Shown here: in pieces, positions 33,142 through 43,320 of the stretch | How the letters are laid out: each line of letters opens with the position of its first letter | How positions within the stretch are numbered: the stretch's first letter is position 1 | Source: Eutreptiella sp. 'Long Island Sound 2002' | Taxonomy: Eukaryota > Euglenozoa > Euglenophyceae > Eutreptiales > Eutreptiaceae | Direction: 5' to 3' | DNA: 64,000 nucleotides | Assembly (NCBI GenBank): GCA_964036045.1 | Contig: OZ038378.1 | Span: 23,673,935-23,737,934, forward strand | The notes under the pieces: model-generated | Told to the model about the DNA's origin: nothing | What the model saw: the letters and a program-made list of their open reading frames with translations, nothing else | The model's database searches: none | Position numbers and translations under genes: made by a program

Positions 33142-35339
33142 CCAGTCCGTGCCCCTCCGCGTGTCCTGCCCCGGTCCCTTGCTCCGTCTGGCGTGCTTGG
33201 GGGGGGGGCGGTCCGGTCCCGGTTCCCCCCTACTTGGCTTGGGGCTGTGGGGGTGGCGGAAGGGCGTCCCCGGGGGGGGTGCCTTCCACTGTTGCGAGGG
33301 GCGTCTGGGGTCAGGCGCTCCCCCTCCCCCGACTGCCCGCCCACTGGGCGGGCCGTTGGGGTCCGCTACCCACATGCTGTGGGCGCGGGCATGTGGGTGT
33401 GGGGGCCCAACACTGTCCCCTTGGCCTGCATGCCCTGTGGGGGCTGCGTGCCGCGAGGGTGCTGGGGGGCCGTCCCCCTACCTGGCTTGGGGCTGTGCGC
33501 CCCCTGTGGGGCGGGTCCGTGGCGTTCGTGTGCCGGGGGGCGGGCTGTGGGGGGGGGGGGGGGGGGGGGGGGCGGCCCGTGCGCCGTGCCCCCTGTTTGT
33601 GCGGCTGGGGGGGGCCTGTAGGGCGGGGGGTCGCTCTGCCTCGTTCCGTCCCTCTGCCTTCCCTGGGCAGGCAACAAAGCGGGTGTCACTGGCGTTGTTC
33701 TGGTCATGGGGGGCGTGGCCCCCCATACCACTCCGGTTCGTGCTCGCCCGCCTTCACTTGGCGCGATCTGTGCGGCATCCTGGCGCGTTGGCGCAGGCTC
33801 GCTTGTTCCCCGCGGTTCCTGTGGGAGCCCGCGGCTGGGGCGGGGGGGCAGGCCGTGCTCCGGCTCCTCTCTTGGGCGGGGCAAGGGGGGACCATCCCCC
33901 CTGCCTTGGGGGCCGGGGGCCGGGGCCCCCGCGGCTTGCGGGCCGGTGGGGGGGGTGGCGTGGGGGGAGGGTCGCGCCGCGGCCTCCCTCCTCCCCCTCT
34001 GGGTGGCGGCCCGCGGTTCCCTACCCTGGCCCCCCTCTTGTCATCGGCGCACTCCCCCCCGGGGTGCGCGTACGGTCGGGGTCGCGGGGCCGCCCCTGGG
34101 GGGGGGGGGGAAGAGGGGCGGCCCGTGGACCGCTCCCCCGGGGGCCCTTCAGACCTGAACCCCCCTCTGCCCTCCCTGAGTGGGCAATCGTCATGGGGGG
34201 GTCATGGGGGGCGCGGCCTCCATACTGTTCTGGTGCGCCGCCGTGCGCCGCCCGCAGGCTTGGTCCGCGCGCCGCTCTGGCGCGCTGGTGTGGGCTCGCC
34301 CGTCGGCCGCGCCCCCCGCGGGAGCAGGCGGCTGGGGGCGCTGGGGCAGGCGGTGTGCAGGTCCAGCCGCATCCCCCCCCCCCGCGTCGCCGTCCCTTCT
34401 GGGGGAGGGGGGGCGTCCCCTTGGCTCCAGGGGGGCGGAGCGTCGCTCCTGTGGCACTCAAGCTGGGGGGGGGGGGAACAGGGGGGGGGGTGGGGGGGCC
34501 GCCCCACCGCCCCCCGCCCCCCCGCCCCGTCGGGCTTCGGCCTGCCATCCGTTGTCTCTGGCGTGCCTCCCCGGGGTATACTCGTGCTGTGGGTGTTGCC
34601 GGGCGGCCGCGGGCGTCGGGCGCGGCCCGGTCGGCCGCCAATGGGTCAGTGCGGCGGGGGGGGAGGGGAGGGGGGGGGAACCTGCCCGCCCTGGTTCGCG
34701 CCCCCGTCTTCCCCAGGCCGGCCTCTGAAGGGGCCGCTCCGTTTGCGCTGTCCTGGGCGCCGCCGGTCCGCCGTCAGTCGGCAGCGGGCAGGGCGGGGGC
34801 GTGTGGCCGGTTCACCGGGGGTGCTTGCCGCGGCCGTGGTGCCCTCTCAGCCCGGGTGCAGCGGCCTCTTCGGGGGGGTTGCGGGGCCGCCGTCTCTTCG
34901 GTCTGCGTCCGTCCGCTCTTGGGCCTGAGGGGGAGGGGGGGGGAGTGGGGGGGGCCCTCTGGTCCCCTGGCGCCGCCCCCTGATGGCCGACAGGGGGCGG
35001 CCTGGCGGTCCCGGCCCTGGGGGCCAGCTGTGGGCTGTGGGGTCGCACTCTTCCCCCGCCCCCCTCTACCTAGAGCCTGACCCTCGTGCAGGCCCTCGCT
35101 GAGGCCCCCTGCCCCCCCCGCCGTCGTCGCGCGGCGCTGGCCGGCCGGGGCGGCCGTGAGGGTTAGCGGTCGGCGGTTAGCGGGCTGCGAGGCAGTAGGT
35201 TCCCCCCCGCGCTCGTTGTCTCCGCCCTCCCTCCCGCGGGAGGTGGCGCGCGCTCCTCCGTCACGCCGTATCGTGGGGGGGGCGTGGGTCGGGGGGCCCA
35301 GCCCCCCCCCCCACTTTCTCGCGTCCGCCGTCTGGGCTG
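33142..35339. other. G-rich low-complexity stretch with long G-runs
   Basis: The + strand carries many runs of 6 or more G, the longest being 24 G at 33549-33572. Long Gly/Arg/Pro/Ala-rich open frames on both strands result from stop-codon scarcity in GC-rich DNA and show no domain. Two segments (about 33650-33900 and 34150-34400) look like diverged repeats of one another. It follows the ORF at 35340-37290 on the - strand and may be its untranslated tail. Confidence 0.5.
33549..33572 (+). repeat. Homopolymer of 24 G
   Basis: Uninterrupted G run. Assembly length at such sites is unreliable. Confidence 0.95.
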
Positions 35340-37290
35340 TCACCTGTGCCGCCGCTTGTGTGGGGGCTGGGGCTGTGGCGGCGGCGGGTTGCGCCGGCGG
35401 TAGCGCCAGTGGGCGAGGGCGCTGCGCAAGGCCCGGGGGAGCCAGTTGTTGGCGTCCGCGTCCGTGATGCGGAGTACCGCCCCCCCTTCCAGGAAGGCCG
35501 GCCACGTCGGCCCCCTGTCGGGCCACGCCGCCCAGATCACTGACCTGAGGACCCTCTCGTGGTCCTCTGGGGCTGCCCACCCCCCCGGGGGTACCTCTCG
35601 GTTTCCTCCGTCCCTCCGGAGGAGCACGGCATCGAAGGGTTGGTTCCTCAACCCCCTTGTGGTCCCCTGGTTGGCCCAGCTCAACCACCCGTACACCTCC
35701 CCCACCAGGGGGAGGGCCTCATCCCCCAGAGGGTCCGGGACCGTGCCCCAGTCCCGGTCCCAGGGCCGGGCCCCCTCTGCCCCTCGCGCCGGCTCCACCT
35801 GCTGCCCCTGTGCCTGCAGCGCCGGTGCCGCGCCCGCCCCCCCCCCCCCCGCCGAGGCCATCCGCGCCGGCTCCGTTCTCGGTGCGGGGGGGGCTGGCTG
35901 GTGCTGGGGTCGTGGGGGTTGGGGGGGGATGAGCTCGCTGGCGTTGGGGTCGATGTTGTAGAGGTGGTGGTGGTGGTGGTGGTGGTGGTGGGGGTGGTGC
36001 GCCGGCATCTGTTGGATGCCGGGGGGGATGCACCTCACTGGCTGCACGTCCGGCTGCGGGGGCGCCCCGCCCCCCGCCCCCCTCCCTTCGACCCGCCCTC
36101 CCCCCCAGGCTCCCATGCCCCGTCCCGCCTGTCCCTGGGGGCCCGTGGCGCCCTTGCCCTTGCCCTTGTGCCCCCTTCCAGCCCCATGCCCGTGCCATGG
36201 TTCCCGCCCCCTGTCACCCACGACCTGGCCTGCCTGCTCGCCCACTGTCCCTCCCTCCGCCCCATGCACCTGGGTGCCCTGCCCGCGCTCCTGGTCGCCC
36301 TTCCCGTGCCTTGGCCCCTTCCCGGCTCCCTGCCCTGAGTCGCGCCGTCCGCTGCCCGCGCTCTGTCCCCCTCCGCTGCTGCGCCCTTGCTCCCTGCCGC
36401 GTGTGCCCTGGCCCGCTCCCTGCGCGTGCCCCTCGGCACTTCCCCTGTCGCCTCCTGTCCCCCGCTCCGCGCTCCCGTGGCTGGCACGCAGCTCTGCCTG
36501 CGCGCCGTCCCCTCCTTCCTGGATCACGCGCCTGGCGTCCCGCTGCCTTTGCAGCTGCGGCAGCGTGACGCCCGGCGGCGAGCGCTCGGGCGCCAGGGGG
36601 GCGGACGTGCCGCGCCCGCCCTGGGGGGAAGGGCTTGGGGGGGAACGACTTGGGGGGGCTGGTGTGGGTGTGGGTGGGGTTGGCGTGGGCGCGGTACTTC
36701 GCGCCCTCCCCGCGCACTGCTGCTGCTGCGGCGGCCGCCGGCGAGGCGCCCGTGGCCCGTGTGGGATCCTTCCCCCGCTTTCGTGGCGTGCTGGGGGCCG
36801 CGGCGTGGCCGGCCGAGGCGGTTGCGCGGCTCGCCGGGCCCGCGGTCGCAACCCCTTGCGCGCCCTCCCCGTTCCCCTCTGCGGCTGCGGCAGCCCTCGG
36901 CGATGCGCCCGGTTCCTGTGCCGGGGCTACCCCCCCTGTCGGCGGCGTGCCGGGGGCGGCGCTTGGGGCCGCGGCGTGGCTCGCTGGGGTTGCGGTCTCC
37001 GCTCCCCGCGCGTTTCGGGCCCCCTCCCGGGCCAGGGCGGCAGGGCTTGCTGCTTGGGCGGCGGGGGCGGTCACCTCGGCCGGCTCAGGCTCCTGGGTCG
37101 ACGGCCCGGTGTCGGCAGAGGCCGCCCGGGGCTGCCCAGCCTGCGGCCCGACCAGCATCGCCGCCTCCGCCAGCCTCCACTCCTCGCGCTCCGCGGGGGT
37201 CTCCCACGCCCACTCCGGGGAGACGGGGGAGCGGGAGCGGGACCGGCGGTGGTGGCGGTCGTCCCGCTGGGGGGAGCCATCGGAGTCTGC
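35340..37290 (-). pseudogene. Gag-like ORF of unknown element (Arg/Ser- and Pro-rich, frameshifted)
   Basis: On the - strand an ATG near 37290 starts MADSDGSPQRDD with an Arg/Ser/His cluster and the sequence SPEWAWETPAEREEWRLAEA. An Ala/Pro/Gly-rich stretch follows, and a frame change near 36650 leads into a second piece. That piece contains a run of ten His residues (encoded by the GGT repeat at about 35957-35990). The C-terminal 130 residues look globular (VYGWLSWANQG, VIWAAWPDRG, NWLPRALRSAL) and end at 35340. No enzymatic motif is visible; an ORF1/Gag role is a guess from composition. Confidence 0.4.
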
Positions 37291-37355
37291 CATCACTGTT
37301 ATCCTCCCAGGCCTGCGTGGTGGCAGATGCGCCCTTCCCACTACCTTCCGGTGCA

Positions 37356-38095
37356 TCAGTGTCGTGCTGTGGGCAGTGCCGTGCAGTGCTCTGCGGGGGG
37401 GAGGGGGGGAGGGGGTGGGGGGCCGGCTGTGGCGTCAACCCCGTACGGGCGGGGGCCGGCGGCCATCCATCGGCATTGGGAGGGGAGGCGGGGCAGCCAC
37501 GCGGCCCACGTGTCGTGGCACAGCTCCCAGTCTGGGGCGGGGCTCAGGGCCCTGGGCCCCCGGGGGTCGTCGGGTGGTGCCGGGGGGAGCCGCACTAGGT
37601 GGACCCCCGTAACGGCGGTGACCTCCTGTGTTCGCAGGAAGGTGTGTACCCCGTCCCGCGCCGCGGGCGCCGGGAGGGGGGGGCGGGGTACGGGTGCTGC
37701 CCCATAGAGGTGGGTGGGGGTGATCCCCAGGACCCGTTCCGGGTCCCCGCGGGTCGCGACGACGAGGAGGAGCAGCGGGGTGCCAGGGCGCTCTTGCCAG
37801 AGGACCTGCCCCCTGTGGTGGGCACTCCTGGTTCTGGAGAGGGGGGGGGACAGGTCGGGGTTGGCCCAGCCGCGGGGCGCGTGTGTTGCCGGCGGGAGGG
37901 CAGGGCACCAGGTGGGCGCCCTGGGGAACGCCTCGCATACGATGGCGTACGGGGAGGTCGGCTTGGTGCCGTCGTACACCGGGTTGGTCGGCCGGGGGCG
38001 GGCGGGCGCCTCGTCCGCGCCTTCCACGAACACCGTGATTTTGCCCACCTCCAGGTCCTCTGGTGGGTGTAGAAGGTGGAGCGCAGCATCCAGCT
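37356..38095 (-). CDS. Unknown ORF c
   Basis: After the ORF b copy, a frame reads VGKITVFVEGADEAPARP, then SPYAIVCEAFPRAPTW, LLLLVVATRGDPERVLGI and THLYGAAP, ending near 37356 just before the gag-like ORF. It is proline-rich with some beta-strand-like segments. I do not recognise it. The first copy of ORF b (18.6 kb) lacks this continuation. Confidence 0.35.
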
Positions 38096-38099
38096 ACGA

Positions 38100-38592
38100 C
38101 ACTCCCCCCGGGTATGTGGCCCGCGCCTGGTTCAGTTACGGGGCCATGTCCCTGGGGTAGCGCGTCCTGAGGGCGTGCAGCAGGGCTGGGGCGCTGCTGC
38201 GGAGGGACATGGCAGACCCCGCTCCCGTCAGCCGCACGGTGTCCCCCATGCCCCATGGACAGGGGCCGGCCCGACCGGTTGGACTCGCGCCACTCCATCC
38301 AGTGCCCGTAGAGGGCCGCCTCCGGGCCGTTGAGCCCCGGCTGGATGGCGTTCACGATCCGGTGCATCCCCGGGAGTGGCGTAGGGGCCCCTGCTCCGTT
38401 CAGGGCGCAGACGGCCGGGAGGGCGGTCTCGTTGAGGAAAGCCCTCGCACTGCCCGTCAGGTCACGTCGTGCGGCAGCGTGCGCCTCATGCGCCTCCGCC
38501 ACCGCGTCCGCCACCAGGCCCCGGACGGTCGCCTCCTGCGCTTTGCGGCGGGCCCTGGCGCCTCCCGGCCCATCCCCCCGTTGGCGTGGCAT
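38100..38592 (-). CDS. Unknown ORF b, copy 2
   Basis: On the - strand MPRQRGDGPGGARARRKAQ starts at 38592. The protein is closely similar to the + strand copy at 18624-19124 through ALYGHWMEW and SNRSGRPLSMG, then changes frame. The start is again preceded by CCCTTTGCAG, as in copy 1. The two copies face opposite directions on either side of the Ty3 element. Confidence 0.5.
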
Positions 38593-38631
38593 GGTACTGC
38601 GGGCTCTGCAAAGGGCGGCGGCGGGGGGGGG

Positions 38632-39110
38632 TCAGGGCGCGAACACGTGCGACAGGTGCGCAACGGTTGTGGGGTCCCGCAGGTGCACGTGGATCCACAG
38701 AAGGGCAGCGCCCGCGGGGCCCGCGCGTTCGTGTGAGGGGGTGTGTGCCCCCTCCATTCGCAGGTGCAAGGCCTCCTCCTCCGTGCGCCTGCGCGGGCCT
38801 GCGGGAGGTTCGGGCCAGGGGCACGCGGCCACCTGGGCGCACCGCGCGCACCTGTTGGCGCCTGTCGATGCTGCGGAGGACACCGTGTCGCATTTCCCGC
38901 AGAGTCGGCAGGTGTGTGGGAGGTGGGAGGGCGACAACCAAGGGTGCAGATGGCGGAGCCAGAGGTCGTCCCACCTCTGTCGGAGGGGGTCCCGGATCTC
39001 CAGCAGGCGGGCGCGGACGCGGCGCCGGTAGTCCCTGCTGAGCGTCTTCTGCTGGACCTGCCGCCGCGTGTCGTCCGGGAGAATCCCGTGGTCGTGGAAG
39101 GCGGTGGTTC
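38632..39110 (-). CDS. Unknown ORF a, copy 2
   Basis: On the - strand, similarity to copy 1 begins at TAFHDHGILPDDT and includes CRLCGKC ... CARCAQVAAC, a more complete Cys pattern than in copy 1, and the ending LLWIHVHLRDP...SHVFAP at 38632. The upstream edge near 39110 is abrupt: a pyrimidine-rich tract ending in TTTCCAG, like a splice acceptor, joins unrelated sequence. The protein could therefore be an exon or a transposed module. Family unknown. Confidence 0.5.
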
Positions 39111-39299
39111 TGGAAAGCAGAAGAAAAGAAAAAACCAAGAAAAAGACGCACAACGAGAAAAAAATAAAGCGCAAAATCGATTTTTCCGACCTCAGAAACC
39201 GCCACAAAAATTTTACGCCGCTGTTTGGCGAGGTCGGAAAATTGAGGACACTCACAGAAAAAGAAGAACAACAGAGTCGCGACGGCGGAGAAGTTGAGC

Positions 39300-39510
39300 G
39301 TTGCTTGCCCGAAAACACCTAGCAAAGTGCGTGTCCTAGGCGCTAGGGACTTGTGCGCGCTCCAACAACAAAGAAGATGATTAGAGGCGAACACCAAGAA
39401 CAAGCGAGCTGCGACGACAAAGAAATTGAACCTTGCGTGCTCCAAGCCACCTAGCAACGTGCGTGCCATAGGAGCTAGGCGGCTTGTGCGCGTCAAAAAA
39501 AAAAAAGAAG
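39300..39510 (+). repeat. Diverged tandem duplication (about 120-bp unit)
   Basis: Two blocks share the pattern CACCTAGCAA..GTGCGTG and GCTAGG..CTTGTGCGCG, at about 39318-39362 and 39449-39492. Confidence 0.6.
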
Positions 39511-39879
39511 GAAACACAACAAAAGGAGAAACACCAAACCACAAACAAAGAAAGCACGACCACGGACCACGGGAAAACAAAGGTATGACAAACAAGTATG
39601 TTAGGGCCCCATACATCCTACATATCATATCCCCCGCTACACATGCGTAGATGAGAAAACCAAGTATGTTGTGAAGGAGGGCGCCCAAGGGACAACGCCG
39701 CACGCAAAAAAGAACGACTAACCACCACGCACGTCGTAAGGCATGCCCAGAAACACAAACCACAACCATATATCCCCTATATTCCTCCATAGGCTCCAAG
39801 CACCGCGAGATACACGACGAAAAAAAAAACCCCAAAAAACAACAAAAGCGCAAAAGGTATGGGGCGGCCACGCACCATG
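39511..39879. other. Non-coding, with GTATG repeats
   Basis: Contains GGTATGAC at 39581 and partial copies of the 213-bp unit described next. No coding signal. Confidence 0.4.
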
Positions 39880-40500
39880 GGGAAACAATGAAAAGGCGAA
39901 CAAGTATGTTAAAAATACGAAGGAGGGCGCCAAGGGAGCGCACCACGCACACATATGCAAACGTACACAAGGCCGCAAAGTGAAAGAAAACGGGGACAAG
40001 GTCAAAGAGAAACATGGTATGAAACCCCACCCCCGCCCCACCCACACAACGTGCACACGCTCTCGCTATAGGCGATGCCCACAAACCACGGGGAAACAAT
40101 GGTATGGCGAGCAAGTATGTTAAGAATGCGAAGGAGGGCGCCAAAGGGACGGACCACGCACACACGCACACACATACACACGACCGCAAGGTACAAGAAG
40201 ACGGAGACAAGAGCAAGGAGAAACATGGTATGAAACCCCGCCCCGCCCCGCCCGCAAACACGCACACGCTCTCACTATAGGGGATGGCCACGAACCACGG
40301 GGAAACAATGGTATGGCGAACAAGTATGTTAAGAATGCGAGGGAGGGCGCCAAAGGGACGGACCGCACACGAAAACACAATTGTACACAGGGCCGCAAGA
40401 TACAAGAAGACGGAGACAAGACAAAGGAGAAACATGGTATGAACCCCCACCCCCGCCCCACCCACAAACAAGCAAACGCTTTCTCTATAGGGGATGACAA
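39880..40500 (+). repeat. Tandem repeat of about 213 bp, roughly three copies
   Basis: Each unit holds AACAAGTATGTTAA, GGAGGGCGCCAA, a CACACA-rich stretch, AACATGGTATGAA, a (CCCCGCC)-type run, and GCTATAG or CACTATAG. Units are seen at about 39885, 40100 and 40311. Because 213 is divisible by three, the - strand stays open through the array as a hydrophobic 71-residue repeat, which I do not regard as coding. Confidence 0.75.
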
Positions 40501-40848
40501 CAAGAAGCTACACAAGGTATGACAAGTATGTTACGGAAAAAAAAAACACAAAGCCGCCTTCCACGCCCTCTCTATAGGGGAAACGCAAGGCAAAGAGGTA
40601 TGTTATCGAAGACGCTACGGAAAAAAAAAGGGGGGGGAGACACAAGGCAGAACACGCAAAAACAACCAACCAACCGCCCAAAGACCTGCACACGCTCTCT
40701 CTCTACAGGGGAAGAAAGCACGGTGGGACAAATAGAGAGGTACGTATTTCGCGTCACGCATACCATGCATTTCTGCTACACGTCTACAGGACCTCATCTT
40801 CTGTTTTTTGAACACGACCATGTCGACCGACGACGACAACCAACCAAG
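40072..40848 (+). other. Series of possible micro-exons (splice-site-like signals)
   Basis: Acceptor-like sites (pyrimidine tract, then TATAG or TACAG) end at 40071, 40280, 40490, 40577, 40708 and 40789. Donor-like sites (GTATG or GTACG) begin at 40102, 40311, 40517, 40598, 40740 and 40849. They alternate strictly, giving putative exons of 30, 30, 26, 20, 31 and 59 bp and introns of about 179, 180, 61, 111 and 50 bp. The first two units are tandem duplicates. The last exon contains an ATG at 40820. Splicing is inferred from sequence only. Confidence 0.35.
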
Positions 40849-41515
40849 GTATGACACAACCCACCAACCACACACCGCAAGCACACACACGCACACACAC
40901 GGCAGCCACACCGCGCACGACCCCCCCAGGCCACCCACACCAACACGAAGGGCCGCACAGCACACACACACACACCAAGACCAAGGAGAAGGGCACCCAG
41001 GGCCCCCACGACCACAACCAGTGGTCCCCAGCCAGGCGTGGCGGGGAACCACGCCCATGGCCCACGGCCAGGAGAGGCGAGGGACCGACCACGGCACCCG
41101 GCGGCGGACCCCAGCCAGGAGTGGCAAGGAGCGGGGACACCAAACCGCAGACCAGCCGCACACCACACACATGCAACCACGCACACCAGCACACGCGGAA
41201 GACACACCCACCGCACCACCACACCACGCCACCAACAACGCAGACACCACAAACAGGCAACACACAACACACCACGGCCACCGCGCACAGCCACACACAC
41301 CACAAACACACACAACAAGGGACACCCCCACCTGCGAAACACACCACCACAACCGGGAGGCCCCAGCCAGGAGTGGCTGGGAGCCGCACACCACCACCGC
41401 CGGCGGACCCCAGCCAGGAGTGGCGGGGAACCGCACCCGGGACCCTCAGCCAGGAGTGGCGAGGAACGCCCACCATCACCTGCAGCGAAACCCAGCCAGG
41501 AGTGGCGGGGAGTAG
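40820..41515 (+). CDS. Possible N-terminal coding exon, or chance low-complexity ORF
   Basis: The ATG at 40820 starts MSTDDDNQPR and the frame stays open to 41515 if the donor-like GTATG at 40849 is not used. Beyond codon 10 the product is a His/Thr/Pro-rich low-complexity chain that runs into the hairpin repeat array, so only the first ten codons look like ordinary coding sequence. No domain. Confidence 0.2.
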   Translation: MSTDDDNQPRYDTTHQPHTASTHTHTHGSHTAHDPPRPPTPTRRAAQHTHTHQDQGEGHPGPPRPQPVVPSQAWRGTTPMAHGQERRGTDHGTRRRTPARSGKERGHQTADQPHTTHMQPRTPAHAEDTPTAPPHHATNNADTTNRQHTTHHGHRAQPHTPQTHTTRDTPTCETHHHNREAPARSGWEPHTTTAGGPQPGVAGNRTRDPQPGVARNAHHHLQRNPARSGGE

Positions 41516-43320
41516 CACACAGGAACCTCCGCCAGGAGTGGCGAGGGACCAACCACACCACACACCAGCCACAACCCCACCAACACACCACCGCCGCACA
41601 CCACACACCACTCACCACACACCACCGCCGCCAGCGGACCCCAACCAGGAGTGGCGGGGAACCGCACCCGGGGCCCTCAGCCAGGAGTGGCGAGGAGCAC
41701 CGACCACCGCCGACAGCGAAACCGGGCCAGGAGTGGCGGGGAACCGCGCCCGGGACCCTCAGCCAGGAGTGGCGAGGAACGCCCACCACCACAGGCAGCG
41801 AAACCCAGCCAGGAGTGGCGGGGAGTAGCACACAGGAACCTCCGCCAGGAGTGGCGAGGGGCCAACCACACCACACACCAGCCACATCCCCACCAACACT
41901 CAACCGCCGCACACCACACAGCACACACCACACACCACACACCACACACCACCGCCGCCAGCGGGCCCCAGCCAGGAGTCGCGGGGAACCGCACCCAGGG
42001 CCCTGAGTTAGGAGTGGCGAGGAGCACCCACCATCGCCGACAGCAAAAGCCCAGCCAGGAGTGGCGGGAAACCGCGCCCGGGACCCTCAGCCAGGAGTGG
42101 CGAGGAACGCCCACCACCACCGGTAGCGAAACCCAGCCAGGAGTGGCGGGGAGTAGCACACAGGAACCTCCGCCAGGAGTGGCGAGGGACCAACCACACC
42201 ACACACCAGCCACAACCCCACCAACACACCACCGCCGCAAACCACACACCACACACCACACACCACACACCACACACCAGCGCCGCCAGCGGACCCCAGC
42301 CAGGAGTGGCGGGGAACCGCACCCGGGGCCCTCAGCCAGGAGTGGCGAGGAGCACCCACCACCGCCGACAGCGAAACCCAGCCAGGAGTGGCGGGGAACC
42401 GCACCCGGGATTCTCAGCCAGGGGTGGTGAGGAACGCCCACCACCACCGGCAGCGAGACCCAGCCAGGAGTGGCGGGGAGTAGCACACAGGGACCTCCGC
42501 CAGGAGTGGCGAGGGACCAACCACACCACACACCAGCCACAACCCCACCAACACTCCACCGCTGCACACCACACACCAGACACCACACACCACACACCAG
42601 ACACCACCCCCGCCAGCGGACCCCAGCCAGGAGTGGCGGGGAACCGCACCCGGGACCCTCAGCCAGGAGTGGCGAGGAACGCCCACCACCAGCGGCAGTG
42701 AAACCCAGCCAGCAGTGGCGGGGAGTAGCACACAGGAACCTCCGCCAGGAGTGGCGAGGGACCAACCACACCACACACCAGCCACAACCCCACCAACACA
42801 CCACCGCCGCACACCACACACCACACACCACACACCACACACCACACACCACCGCCGCCAGCGGACCCCAGCCAGGAGTGGCGGGGAACCGCACCCGGGG
42901 CCCTCAGCCAGAAGAGGTGAGGAGCACCCACCACCGCCGACAGCGAAACCCAGCCAGGAGTGGCGGGGAACCGCGCCCGGGACCCTCAGCCAGGAGTGGC
43001 GAGGAACGCCCACCACCAGCGGCAGGAAGACCCAGCCAGGAGTGGCGGGGAGTAGCACACAGGAACCTCCGCCAGGAGTGGCGAGGGACCAACCACACCA
43101 CACACCAGCCACATCCCCACCAACACACCACCGCCGCACACCACACACCACACACCACACACCACCGCCGCCAGCGGACCCAAGCCAGGAGTGGCAGGGA
43201 ACCGCACCCGGGGCCCTCAGCCAGGAGTGGCGAGGAGCACCCACCACCGCCAACAGCGAAACCCAGCCAGGAGTGGCGGGAAATCGCACTCAGGAACCTC
43301 CGCCAGGAGTGGCGAGGGAC
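41030..43320 (+). repeat. Tandem array with about 39 copies of a CCAGGAGTGGCG hairpin motif
   Basis: A complex unit of about 230-330 bp repeats seven times; the marker ACCTCCGCCAGGAGTGGCGAGG occurs near 41521, 41834, 42166, 42488, 42737, 43067 and 43294. Within it, the short motif GCCAGGAGTGGC, followed by GAGG or GGGG, recurs five to six times per unit, about 39 in all by eye. Each copy can form GCCA-loop-TGGC. Between motifs are (CACACACC)n runs. Long open frames exist on both strands but change phase between units. Confidence 0.85.

Noticed and set aside
33068-35080. Long + strand ORFs (about 670 and 564 codons), Gly/Arg/Pro-rich
   Set aside because: They follow G-runs in very GC-rich DNA where stops are rare; all frames are similarly open and no domain is visible.
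38486-40471. 661-codon hydrophobic - strand ORF with 71-residue repeats
   Set aside because: The repeat comes from a 213-bp tandem repeat in pyrimidine-rich DNA; the lower part overlaps ORF a in another phase, and splice-like signals on the + strand explain the array better.
41430-43290. - strand ORFs rich in ATPGW and RHSWL repeats
   Set aside because: Both strands are open through the hairpin array and phases change between units; they reflect the DNA repeat.
41030-43320. CRISPR array
   Set aside because: Spacers are not uniform or unique; the units are themselves tandem repeats, and the context is eukaryotic.
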